A stretch of 64,000 nucleotides of DNA from Chelydra serpentina (lineage: Eukaryota > Chordata > Testudines > Chelydridae). Each line of letters opens with the position of its first letter. The first letter of the stretch is position 1. The stretch is from the NCBI GenBank assembly GCA_037349315.1, contig JBAIAC010000048.1:39186501-39250500 (forward strand), read 5' to 3'. A program made the position numbers and the translations under genes. The notes under the pieces were generated by a model, which was given only the letters and a program-made list of their open reading frames with translations, was not told where the DNA came from and did not search any database. This document shows positions 23,574 to 33,468 of the stretch, piece after piece.

Positions 23574-23623
23574 ATGAATGACTAGAAAGGAAAATGACAT
23601 GAATGACTAGAAAGGAAAATGAC
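23574..23623. repeat. Exact 25-bp tandem duplication
   Basis: The unit ATGAATGACTAGAAAGGAAA plus ATGAC occurs at 23574-23598 and again, identically, at 23599-23623. It is an isolated two-copy repeat outside any recognised element, consistent with replication slippage. Confidence 0.95.
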
Positions 23624-23639
23624 AGACATCCCCTACCAG

Positions 23640-24090
23640 GATAGAATTTTTTTTAAATGTCTTCGCAGATGGGGCTTCTACCATTATCCTTGGGAGTCTA
23701 TCCCATAACAACATATATCTTCGTGTCAGGAAGTCGTTCCTGAGATTGACCAAAATTGTCCTTTTTTATTAAAATTACATCCCAAGTCATATTCCTCTTC
23801 CAATGTGGTACATATGGCACTGGGACTGTTCTAACTGAAATTGGTGAGCAGAATTCATTCATGATACTATAGCGTCCTAAGTATCTTTCATATCTATAAA
23901 CAGTTATGTCACCATCAGTCATTGCTTACCCAAGCTATACATATTTAGGGCTTTTTTTCCTTTAAGTCAATCCATCCAGCCCCTTAATCATTTTAACTGA
24001 CCTTCTCTGAACTCCCTCGAGTTGATTTTTTGTTTGTTTTACACTTTTGGGATAAGAAGATGCCCAAAATGAACATTGTATTCCCAGACA
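23640..24090 (-). mobile_element. Old CR1/L3 LINE remnant
   Basis: Antisense phrases GTCAGGAAGTCGTTCCTGAG, AAAATTACATCCCAAGTCAT and TTAACTGACCTTCTCTGAAC match the general layout of CR1-type 3' coding and tail sequence, the last being the complement of the VQRRAT region. It is strongly diverged. It ends near the start of the AGC-rich repeat at 24115. Confidence 0.5.
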
Positions 24091-24114
24091 CACCTACTCT
24101 GCCTAGGTGTGAAG

Positions 24115-24700
24115 CAGATGGAGCCACTTTGCCAAAATGATGAATTTTGGCTGGTTTTGGGTTACAAATCACTCTGTATTTGAATGCAGGGGTAATGAAA
24201 TGTTATTATCCTTACTGTATGAGTAAAGGGCAGCAGAACTGTGCTTAGCATGCCCTGACTTGCTAAGCAGGAGATAGGGATGCCAAATTCCAGTGAAGAG
24301 GAGAGTGGAGGGGGGTGGTGGGGACAGGTGTTCCTACATTATGGTGTGAACTCTGGCCACAGAGTGCTAGATATCATTTGACCTGCCCCTTTCCAGCATT
24401 GAATGACAGAGTTGATCAGATTCAGTTGAGAGTTCTTGTTTCTGGTTGGTGATTCCCAGAGCTATCATTATTACTGGACAGATAAAGGTGCTAAGCCTTA
24501 GACCTTGTGTGGGGCAGTGAAAGACAACACAGAGACTGCACTGGCTGTGAGGCTCCCTGCTGAAATCACTAAGAGCTGGGTTAAGTGGCTGAACCTCAGA
24601 ATATAACCTCATAGGAGCAGCAAGCAGTGGCAGTTAGTGACAGCAGTGATTGGCGGCAACAGAGAACCAGCAGGTGTAATGAATCTGTAAACCTGGAGGT
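24115..24700 (+). repeat. Left part of an interrupted AGC-rich repeat
   Basis: From GTGAAGCAGATGGAGCC the sequence runs through GGCAGCAGAACTGTGCTTAG and CATGCCCTGACTTGCTAAGC, becoming AGC-rich at 24612-24672. The same composition resumes at 26447 after the CR1 copy, so the two blocks are probably halves of one element. An LTR retroelement or satellite-bearing repeat is possible; I cannot name the family. Confidence 0.4.
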
Positions 24701-24704
24701 TGCA

Positions 24705-26447
24705 CCCTATGACTGGATAATTGCTATATAGTTCCTATTTTTAAGAAAAGGGGGAAAGTGTTCCAGGAAACTACAGGCCTGTTAGTTTGACTGCAATTGT
24801 ATGCAAAATCTTGGAACAAACTTTGAAAAAAAAGGAGTTAAAGACATAGAGGTAAATGGTAATTGGGATAAAATACAACATAGTTTTACAAAACGTAGAT
24901 CATGGCAGACCAACCTGATCTCCTTTGAGAAGATAACTGCTTTTTTTAGACAAAAGAAATGCAGTACATCTAATCTACCTGGATTTCAGTAAGGCATTTG
25001 ATACAGTTCCACATGGAAAATTATTAGTTAAATTGGAGAAGATGTGGTTTAATATGAGAACTGAAAGGTGGATAAGAAACTGGTTAAAGAAGAGACTACA
25101 ACAGGTCATACTGAAAGGTGAACTATCAGGCTGGAGGGAGATTACTAGTGGAATTCCTCAGGATCAGTCTTGGGACCAATCTTATTTAACATTTTTATTA
25201 CTGAGGTTGGCACAAAAAGTAGGTGTGTGCTAATAAAATTTGCAGATAACACAAAGTTGGGAGATATTGCCAATATGAAGGAGGACCGGAATATCATACA
25301 AGATGATCTGGACGACCTTGTAAACTGGAGCAATAGAAATGGGATGAACTTTAATAGTGCAAAGTGCAAGGTCATGCATTTAGGGACTAACAACAAGAAT
25401 TTTTGCTATAAGCTGGGGATGTATCAGGAGGAGAAAGACCTGGATGTCTTAGTTGATTACAGGATGATTATGAGCCACCAATGTGATGTGGCTGTGAAAA
25501 AGGTGGATGCAATCCAAGGATGCATCAGGTGAAATATTTCCAGCAGAGACAGGGAAGTGTTAGTACCATTATACCTCATCTGGAATACTGTGTGTAATAC
25601 TGGTCTCCCATGTTTAAGAAAGATGAATTCAAACTGGAACAGGTGCAGAGAAGGGCTACTAGGATGATCCAAGGAATGGAAAACCTACTTTATGAGAGGA
25701 GACTCAAAGAACTTGGTTTGTTTAGCCTAACCAAAAGAAGGCTGACAGGAGATATGATTGCTCTCTATAAATACATCTGGGGGACATATACCAAGTTATT
25801 TAAACACCAATGTGGCCACAAGAACAAATGGCTATAAACTGGCCATCAACAATTTAGGCTTGAAATTAGGCGAAGGTTTCTAACCATCAGAGGAGTGAAG
25901 TTCTGGAACAGCCTTCCTAGGAGAGCAGTGGAGGCAAAAAAACCCTAACTGGCTTCAAGATTGAGCTTGATACATTTATGGAGGGGATGGTATGATGAGA
26001 CTGCCTACTATGGCATGTAGCCGATCTGCGACTGCTAGCAGCAAATATCTCCAATGGCTGGTGACGGGACACTAGATGGGGAAGGCTCTGAGTTACTACA
26101 GAGAATTATTTCCCAAGTGTCTGGCTAGTGGGTCTTGCCCACATGCTCGGGGTCTAACTGATCTATATTTGGGTTCGGGAAGGAATTTTCCCTGAGGCCG
26201 GATTGGCAGAGACCCTGTGGGATTTTCACCTTCCTCTACAGCATGGGGCAGGGATCACTTGCAGGATTGAACCAGTGTAAACAGCGGATTCTCTTTAACT
26301 GGAAGTGTTTAAATCGTGTTTTGAGGACTTCAGTAACTCAGCCAGAGATTAGGGGTCTATTACAGGAATGGGTGGGTCAGATTCTCTGGCTGTGATGTGC
26401 AGGTCAGACTAGATGATCATGATGGTTCCTTCTGACCTTAAAGTCTA
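24705..26447 (+). mobile_element. CR1 LINE, 5' truncated, reverse transcriptase and 3' tail
   Basis: Translation gives reverse transcriptase blocks in order: a VPIFKK-like block, the YLDFSKAFDTVPHGKL block near 24985-25020, WIRNWLKKR near 25070, SGIPQ near 25150 and FNIFI near 25190. The catalytic pair lies in FADN at 25239-25250 where active enzymes have FADD, so one metal-binding aspartate is lost. VNWSNRNGMNFNSAKCKVMHLG and a VQRRATRMI block follow. Frames are 25033, 25170 and 25610, all different, so at least two frameshifts are present. The 3' end GACCTTAAAGTCTATGA is canonical CR1. It is dead, with no 5' end or ORF1. Confidence 0.9.
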
Positions 26448-26935
26448 TGAGCAGCAACAGTAGCCAGTGGCAGCAGCAGAGAAGCAGTGGCCGCAGGGGC
26501 CAGCAGCAGCAGAGAGATAGCAGTCAGTGGTGGACAGCAGCAGCAGCAGAGTGCTGGCAGAGAAGCAGCGGCAGCAGGGAGCCAGTTGCAGAGGCAGCAA
26601 CAGATATTGCTCAATGTCCCCATGCCTATAGGTGGAAGCGGAACCTTGTGAATGTACCTCTGAACTCTGGGTCTTCGCTAACCAAGGACAGCCAACTGAG
26701 TGGGGCGCAGCGGAGGGAGAGGGGAGTGTCATGTTAAAGGGACTTCATTTGTTGGACTTTCCCGCTATGAGGTGGGAAACTGAGGCAAAGGACACTGCCT
26801 AATGCCCTGTGGGGTTGGGGTTGCTTATGGTTGCATGCTTTTATTGTGGGTGTGGTGTTTTCCTGAACTAATGCTTAGTTCCCTTTCCCTTTTAATAAAA
26901 ATTTGGGGCTTTGCTGTCTATACTGCAAGATGCAG
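26448..26935 (+). repeat. AGC-rich right part of the interrupted repeat, ending in an LTR-like tail
   Basis: A degenerate AGC-rich block at 26448-26600 keeps frames open on both strands (Gln/Ser or Leu/Ala/Cys-rich). It is followed by AAAGGGACTTCATTTGTTGG, CCGCTATGAGGTGGGAAACT and an AATAAA at 26895. The polyadenylation-type signal near the end suggests a retroelement 3' region. No TG..CA termini or target duplication were identified. Confidence 0.4.
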
Positions 26936-27149
26936 ATATGAGTCAAACCAGCCATATCCCAGATGCACTAGCACCTGCCCAATATGTGGCTATTCTAGTC
27001 CTTTGACTGTGGTGCACTGTGGGAAAATGTGATTGCCCACCCTGCACATTACGGGGAGTTTGAACAGCCTGCCAACACTTCCCGCTGAGCTGCCATTTTG
27101 GTCTGTGTGCTCCCAGCTATTGGATCCAGCACATGGAAAAGGCTCCTTT

Positions 27150-28320
27150 TGAATGGCGTCTCTTGCTTGTGCTTTCACTCCTGTGTCGGGAAATGGGCTG
27201 AGCTTCTGTGAGATGCTCGTGGACATTTTGGCGGCGTTTTCTGACCACAAAAGGTACCTGACACAGCTTATGATGGAGCAGGAAGAGGTGGCAGAGGAGG
27301 AGGAGTACCCAGACATGGCAGACAAACTGGCTGATGTTTCTCAGTACAGTCGGTACAGCCTCTGATGCCCCCTACATAGACTGATGCTTTTGGAGCAGGG
27401 TCACAAGCACAGACTGATGGGATCACATTGACATGCAGACCTGAGATGACCAGAAATGGATCCAGAAGTTTTGCATGAAGGAAGCTACATTTCTAGAGCT
27501 TTGTGAGCAGCTAGTCCTGACTCTCCAGCATAAAGACACATGCATGAGGCCACTCCTGTTCAGAAGTGGGTTGCTAGAGCTGTTTGGAAGCTGGCTACCC
27601 CAGACTGCTAGAGAGCTGTTGCAAACCAGTTTAGATTAAGTTGTTGTGTGGGTTTCTGTGGCAATCAGGTGTGTGGTTTACCACAAAGTGGCAGGGGCCA
27701 TTGATGGGACTCATGTGCCTATAGTTTGTCCTCCTCAAGGAGCACATAAACCACAAAGGGTACTACTCCGTTGTTATGCAGACCCTCGTGGACCACAAAG
27801 GTCAGTTTATGAATGTCAACATGGGTTACACTGGAAGAGTTCATGATTCATCAGATTTCTACTGATCAGGAGTCTACATTCATGGACAGGCTGGGACACT
27901 GTTCTCACCAAATCATATTGTCATAAACGGAGCTACTGTCTCTACCATTATTCTTGCGGATCATGCATACCTCCTTTTGCCTTGGTTCTGAAACTGTACC
28001 CTGATTTCAGAGCCCTGGCAAAAAATGGTTTAATTACACTCTCAGCAGGTGAAGAATATTATTGAATATGCCTTTAGCCGATTTGAAATCTCTTTGGAGA
28101 TGTTTACAAGCCCATTTGGATGACAGTGTCATTGATGTTGTTTGCATCGCTGTGACTTGCTGTGCCCTTCACAACCTTTGTGAAGCCAGAGGTGAGCCAT
28201 TTTCCCCTGAATGGGCCTATGACAGCGAGGGGCCGCTGAATTGGTACATTCATAATTCATATTTTCAAAGGATCTTTGATGACTGGTGGAATTGTGTTCA
28301 GAAAAATAATTAAACTTTTT
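27150..28320 (+). pseudogene. PIF/Harbinger (HARBI1-like) transposase, broken
   Basis: Three DDE-region landmarks are visible. AGAIDGTHVPI has its first Asp at 27703-27705. ILADHAYLLLPW has the second Asp at 27959-27961. IIEYAFSRFE has the Glu at 28064-28066. These are followed by a LHNLCE-type C-terminal block near 28170 (ALHNLCEARGE). The first Asp lies in a different frame from the second Asp and Glu, and stops occur between them, so the gene is dead. An upstream acidic frame at 27153-27365 (EEVAEEEEY) may be part of the element's N-terminal region. The terminal inverted repeats were not located. An active relative would mobilise elements flanked by 3-bp duplications, such as the MITEs in this window. 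Confidence 0.8.
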
Positions 28321-29985
28321 TATAATAGAAATATTGTACTATACACTTTGTCATGTCTCTTTTCCTCTCCCTATCTGCTCCATATGCTTCAGGTTTCTGA
28401 ACATGCTTTAACCTTTAAATATCTATTTCAAAGTGCAACAGGGCAGTGGTCTGTGAACCACAAGTATAGCCTAAGCAAGAGAGGGAGTAGGATAGTGTAA
28501 GAACTAGTACCTGAACAACAGCTCTATAACTTCTCATGACTACACTCTGCCTTCCATACTTCCACCCCCAAAAGACACATTTAACCAAAGCTCCATGGTT
28601 TTTACTATTAGCACTCCAGTACAGTGATAAGTTATTTGGAGTTGCTTATTTTCCTGAGCGCATCTCTTGTGTTGACATATACGGAGATGTTCTACATCAG
28701 CATTTTAAAAAACTGTGTCAAACAAAAATTCTTCTTTTCAACACTGGTAATGATATTTCTCTCTTAAATTTCCTGATTTGAGGATCAATATCATAACAGA
28801 AATAGCAGATATATTTTGTAGGCTCAGAATATTAACATCATGAATCAGAAGTTTTAATTATGACAATATGATTAATCAACTTAGGACCAAATTCACCCAG
28901 GGCATAAGTAGGCACAATTCCATTGGCTTTAAATTAATTGTTCACATTGAATTCCACTGGCTTCTGCCAAGGTTTGACCCACAGACACAAATGGCTTCAG
29001 TGTCTGGATAATACCTGGAAGAAAAAGAGTCTCTATTTGTATAAATTTATTCTGCATTAAAAGTGTAATTTAACACAAGTTTCATGTGAATGCTGCTATG
29101 CAATGATCGAGATAAGTCACATGAGATAGCATCCTGTCACCTGCTTCTTGCAAATCACAAACAAAACATTCCACTTGTAGTTCTGCTAGACAGGGTGTGC
29201 AGGAGGCCAGATCTAATACCTGTGTATTTTTAGAAAGAATATATTAAGGCTTCAATATGACACAAGATGAGTGGGTAGTGGAAGTTTGGGGAAAAAACAT
29301 CTACTAGCTACCCATTTGAAATGAAAGTTCCTTTTTAGCACCTCTTTCAGCATCTTGATAAATAGGCAGTATATATTCACTATCACAATAGAGCTACTAT
29401 TGTAATATGTTCACAGTTGTAATGGAGCTATTGTAGTTGATAGTTATTTGATAATCTTATTAAAAGGGCAATCCCTTAACCCCCTCGGTCAACAGCCGGT
29501 TTATGCCCTGAAGCATGAGTGTTTTATATCCCATATAAAAATCTTGTCTGATGTAACTGTGGATGTTCTCCCTATTCATATACGTGTCTCATTCTCTTTT
29601 AATCTTTAGATATCTTGCAGCAATGAGTTTAATATCTTATGGCAATATGCTGTGTGAAAAGATATTTCCTTGTATGTGTTTTAAAATTAAATATGCTGCT
29701 AGTAAACCTTGGTTGCTTACATGTCCACGGAAAGGCGAGGAAGTGGGCTCAAGCATGGTCTGAATGAGTGCACTGAAAAATTCAAACCAATATTAGTGAG
29801 ACTTTTTTGCATTAATTACTCAGTTCTAGGGAGCACCATCTTTTCTGGGTGTATGGCTGCCTTTTACCAAAGTTTTTTACTGCCTTGGGGTACCATAGGA
29901 TCCATCGTTTAGGGATTTTCCAGATAGCAAAGGCCTATTCCAGTAGTGCCTATTGTCATCTACAGCTGGTTATGAGGGAGAAATC
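28321..29985. other. No gene seen; one small palindrome-like repeat
   Basis: At about 28884-28985 a segment carries AATTCCATTGGCTTTAAATT opposed to GAATTCCACTGGCTTCTGCC, a dispersed small-repeat type. The remainder is AT-rich and unrecognised. Confidence 0.4.
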
Positions 29986-30195
29986 TTTTCTTTCTGATTA
30001 TTATCTCACAAATGTCATACATATCTTTGTCACCTCTACTTCATTCTTCTTCGGGCCAGCTTTGAAATCCATTCAGAAACTAATGCTGAATTGGATGAGA
30101 TATAATTTCTGTGCTCCACTCTTTGGCCTGGCTTCCTCTTCATTTCTGGGCTCCATTCAAGAAACTGGTTTTTATTTACAAACCTTGTATGGATA
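29986..30195 (+). mobile_element. L2 LINE remnant, C-terminal coding part
   Basis: The frame 29849-30196 contains NVIHIFVTSTSFFFGPALKS and continues IQKLMLNWMR. This matches in layout the L2 region of VIHAxVTSRLDYCN, LPxKSIxKLQLIQN and the later LHWLP block. Key residues are substituted (SFFF for LDYC). The CR1 at 30247 begins about 50 bp downstream. Confidence 0.6.
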
Positions 30196-30246
30196 GAGAG
30201 ATAGTCTGTAACCCTAGGCATGCCACAATACGTAAGATCAACTTAT

Positions 30247-30855
30247 AGAAGAAGGCTAATGGCATATTGGGCTGCATTAGTAGGAGCACTGCCAGCAGAT
30301 CGAGGGAAGTGCTTATTCCCCTCTATTCGGCACTGGTGAGGCCACATCTGGAGTATTGCATCCAGTTTTGGGCCCACCGCTACAGAAAGGATGTGAACAA
30401 ATTGGAGAGAGTCCAGCGGAGGGCAACAAAAATGATCTGGGGGATGACTTATGAGGAGAGGCTGAGGGAACTGGGCTTATTTAGTCTGCAGAAGAGAAGA
30501 GTGAGGGGGGGATTCGATAGCAACCTTCAACTATCTGAAGGGGGGGTTCCAAAGAGGATGGAGCTCGGGTGTTCTCAATGGTGGCAGATGACAGAACAAG
30601 GAGCAATGGTCTCAAGTTGCAGTGGGGGATGTCTAGGTTGGATATTAGGAAACACTATTTCACTAGGAGCATGGTGTAGCACAGGAATGGGTTACCTCTG
30701 GAGGTGGTGGAATCTCCATCCTTAGAGGTTTTTAAGGCCCGGCTTGACAAAGCCCTAGCTGGGATGATTTAGTTGGTGTTGGTCCTGCTTTGAGCAGGGG
30801 GTTGGACTAGATGACCTCCTGAGGTCTCTTCCAACCCTAATCTTCTATGATTCTT
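30247..30855 (+). mobile_element. CR1 LINE 3' end, relatively young
   Basis: It starts AGAAGGCTAATGGCATATTG and ends AACCCTAATCTTCTATGATT, the complete CR1 tail. The first part encodes [20 protein letters not shown], then a [16 protein letters not shown] block and [13 protein letters not shown], the C-terminal region downstream of the reverse transcriptase. The frame stays open from 30267 to 30725 but shifts after KRRVRGG. It is the same subfamily as the antisense copy at 50594. Confidence 0.9.
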
Positions 30856-33173
30856 GTATGATAAGGCTATTGGTGCAAATTTCTAAAGTAAACTCCTCCT
30901 GTGCTAACGGCAGGGCTTCCATAGTTGAAGGTCCCACCTTTGAAATTAGCTATGCGTGACTCTTTACCAGTGAGCTTGAGGGGCATAATACAAGATATGG
31001 CTGAGTAGCATTAGCCCTTTTCATTTGTATCTTAGTTTTATGTAATTAATATATTTTAATTTTGCAAATATGTGCCTTCTTGCTATGGAAACAGGTGCTG
31101 TGCAAATCATAAAGATAAATAAGCAAACATCTGAAAAGGTAACTCTCCGATTCATTTTGGCTCAGTCCTGCCACACAGTATATTATGCTCTAGCATAAAA
31201 AAATAGGCGGGTGGAATCATGCATACAAATAAATCTGAATATAGCACACATGGGTACAAGTGACAGGACATGCTGTGCACATTCATACTGAACAGACAGG
31301 GGGATGGAAATAAAACATTTAATTGTGTTAGTGAACATCACACATTCAAAATTCCTTTCACTGTGAGAACAGATCAGCAGGCTATGTCATCAATAAAGTA
31401 ACAACTCTGGAAAAGTAACAACGGCAGAGATTACAGTGGAGGCACTTAACATTGACAAATTGTGCTGGCATAACAGTTTATTCAGAATGTATTTGGCCAT
31501 CTTGAGTTGTCTGGGAAAAAATTAGGCATTTTTAAAGCAGTTTGAACTTTCAGATTCTTTGTTCTGCTTCATAGGTTTTTTGACTGGTGGTATGATTCTG
31601 ACTGTCTAGCAGTAAGAGTTTTAAAATACATATTGTAAGATTTTACATATTGTGTCAACAATAAAAATTACAGTCTTTGGTTTATTTGTTGCGTTGCAGA
31701 GTGCACTGAATAAATCAAAACTTGCCTGAAGCGTATGCTTCACATCATCCTCTTGAGTCTATAATGTGAGTCTCTTATATCATTTTTCCCTAAGTGCTCT
31801 GGTAAAAGCATACCCTAATCTCATGTTATTAATCCAAGAAAATCACTTAAAGATCTGATGCTCAATTTACATAATATAAAATACAGCAATGTTGATACAG
31901 CTGAAGTAAAGAATAGACCCAACTACTAGAAGGTACTTTCCACTGAAATAATTAAATGTAACAAGCACAGAGGGGCCAAACTACCTGTAAAGACGTTGAG
32001 TATGTATTTTTACCCTTCAGCATTTAACCTTATGAAAAGGAAAAGGAAATATACCATAAGAAGCACTTTGAAAAAAAATTTCCTAACCTGATCTAGGGAA
32101 ATATAATTGTGATTTTTCTTACCTCACTTTTAATTTCCATTTTATCTATGGCCGCATGCTTCCCTTTGCTTTGCTGGGGGTGACAAAGTGAGGCAGGCAA
32201 GTCCCCAAGTGAGTGGAAGAGGGCGACTGCTGGTTTTTGTTCTGTTTGAACAGCACCTAGCACAATGGGGTCCAGGTCCATAACTAGGTAAAACAAAGAA
32301 TTAATAATCGGAATAGTAACAACGGCTCCTAAAAGCATGCTGCCTGTGCCTCAAGACATTGTGAATGATCCTCTTTGCAAAATCCTATGAACTGAGGCCT
32401 TGGAGATGTTTTGGAGGAAGAAAAGAGGAGAAGCTGAGGAAACTAACAGTTCAAAAGCTGTCACACTACCAGGGAGGTGCTGTTGGAGGGTGTGTGGAAC
32501 AAAAAAGCCGAACGCAGATTGTGGTTTTGCCTTTGAAATCCTCTCCCATGCACCACATTTAGCATTACTTTCCTTGAGGCTAGACTAAATCTGATTCTGT
32601 TACTGAGTTTGTCACTAAAGCTATATTGTGAGCCAAACAAAAGCAGCGTCTTACAGCAATCAAAAGTAAAATTAGCAAATCAAAGCTTACCCTGGTCTTT
32701 AGTGAGACTGCCAGGACTGTCCCTCACACCATACCATATATATGGAGGTGTGAAACAGACAGTCTTACATGGATTGTTGGTTTTACGGCTAAATATTCTG
32801 TTACATTTGTGTTGCATAAAAGACACACCCCATGGTCATGAAGGTAAAATCCTAAATATGTTTCCATGCCAGTCTCTTCATTTCAAGGAAAAACTATTGC
32901 AGTAGTATAAATAAAGGCAGATTTTAGTTATTTGTCATATTGACCATTTCTCCAGTTTAGTGGGGATCTATTTTTGAAGATTGGCATTACTTAAAGAATA
33001 GGGGCTGGGGTTTGGTTTTAGTTTCTTTCCCACAAATGGAAATAGACACTGTACTTTCCCTTTCCACCTATCTTGCAAAGAGACAATTTGATGTGAAATG
33101 TTAAACGTATTATAGAACAAACCATAACTTTATGTTCTTTCTGTGTTCCGTCGGAATACCAGATTGGTTTAAC
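30856..33173. other. No gene seen; two ancient small repeats
   Basis: At 31055-31130 (GGTGCTGTGCAAATC) and 32215-32310 (AACAGCACCTAGCACAATGG, GGTCCAGGTCCATAACTAGG) there are diverged pieces of a common amniote interspersed repeat with the motif CACCTAGCACAATGGGGTCC. No exon or RNA gene was recognised. Frames at 32365-32905 are unsupported. Confidence 0.4.
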
Positions 33174-33176
33174 TCA

Positions 33177-33465
33177 GGGCATGTCTACACTTACCTCTGG
33201 AGCGATCGATCCAGTGGGGGTCAATTTATTGTGTCTAATGAAGATGAGATAAATCAACCGCCGAGCACTCTCCCGTCGACTCCGGTACTTCACCGGAACA
33301 AGAAGCATAGGCAGAGTCGACTGGGGAGCGTCAGCACTCGACCTAGTGCAGTGAAGACACCGTGTTAAGTAGATCTAAGTACGTCGATTTCAGCTACGTT
33401 ATTCATGTAGCTGAAGTTGCGTAACTTAGATCGATCACCCCCCACCTCCCAGTGTAGACCAGGCC
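33177..33465 (-). mobile_element. PIF/Harbinger-type MITE
   Basis: In reverse complement it begins GGCCTGGTCTACACTGGGAG and ends TAAGTGTAGACATGCCC. It matches the 4109-4412 element block by block: the GATCTAAGTTACGCAACTTC block, TACTTAGATCTACTTA, CACGGTGTCTTCA, and GGAGTCGACGGGAGAGTGCT. The flanks are TCA at 33174-33176 and TCA at 33466-33468. TCA instead of TWA could reflect relaxed target choice or misplaced ends by a base. Confidence 0.75.
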
Positions 33466-33468
33466 TCA

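Noticed and set aside
26438..26740. Gln/Ser-rich and Leu/Cys-rich frames of about 95 codons
   Set aside because: They arise from the degenerate AGC-rich array and are open on both strands.
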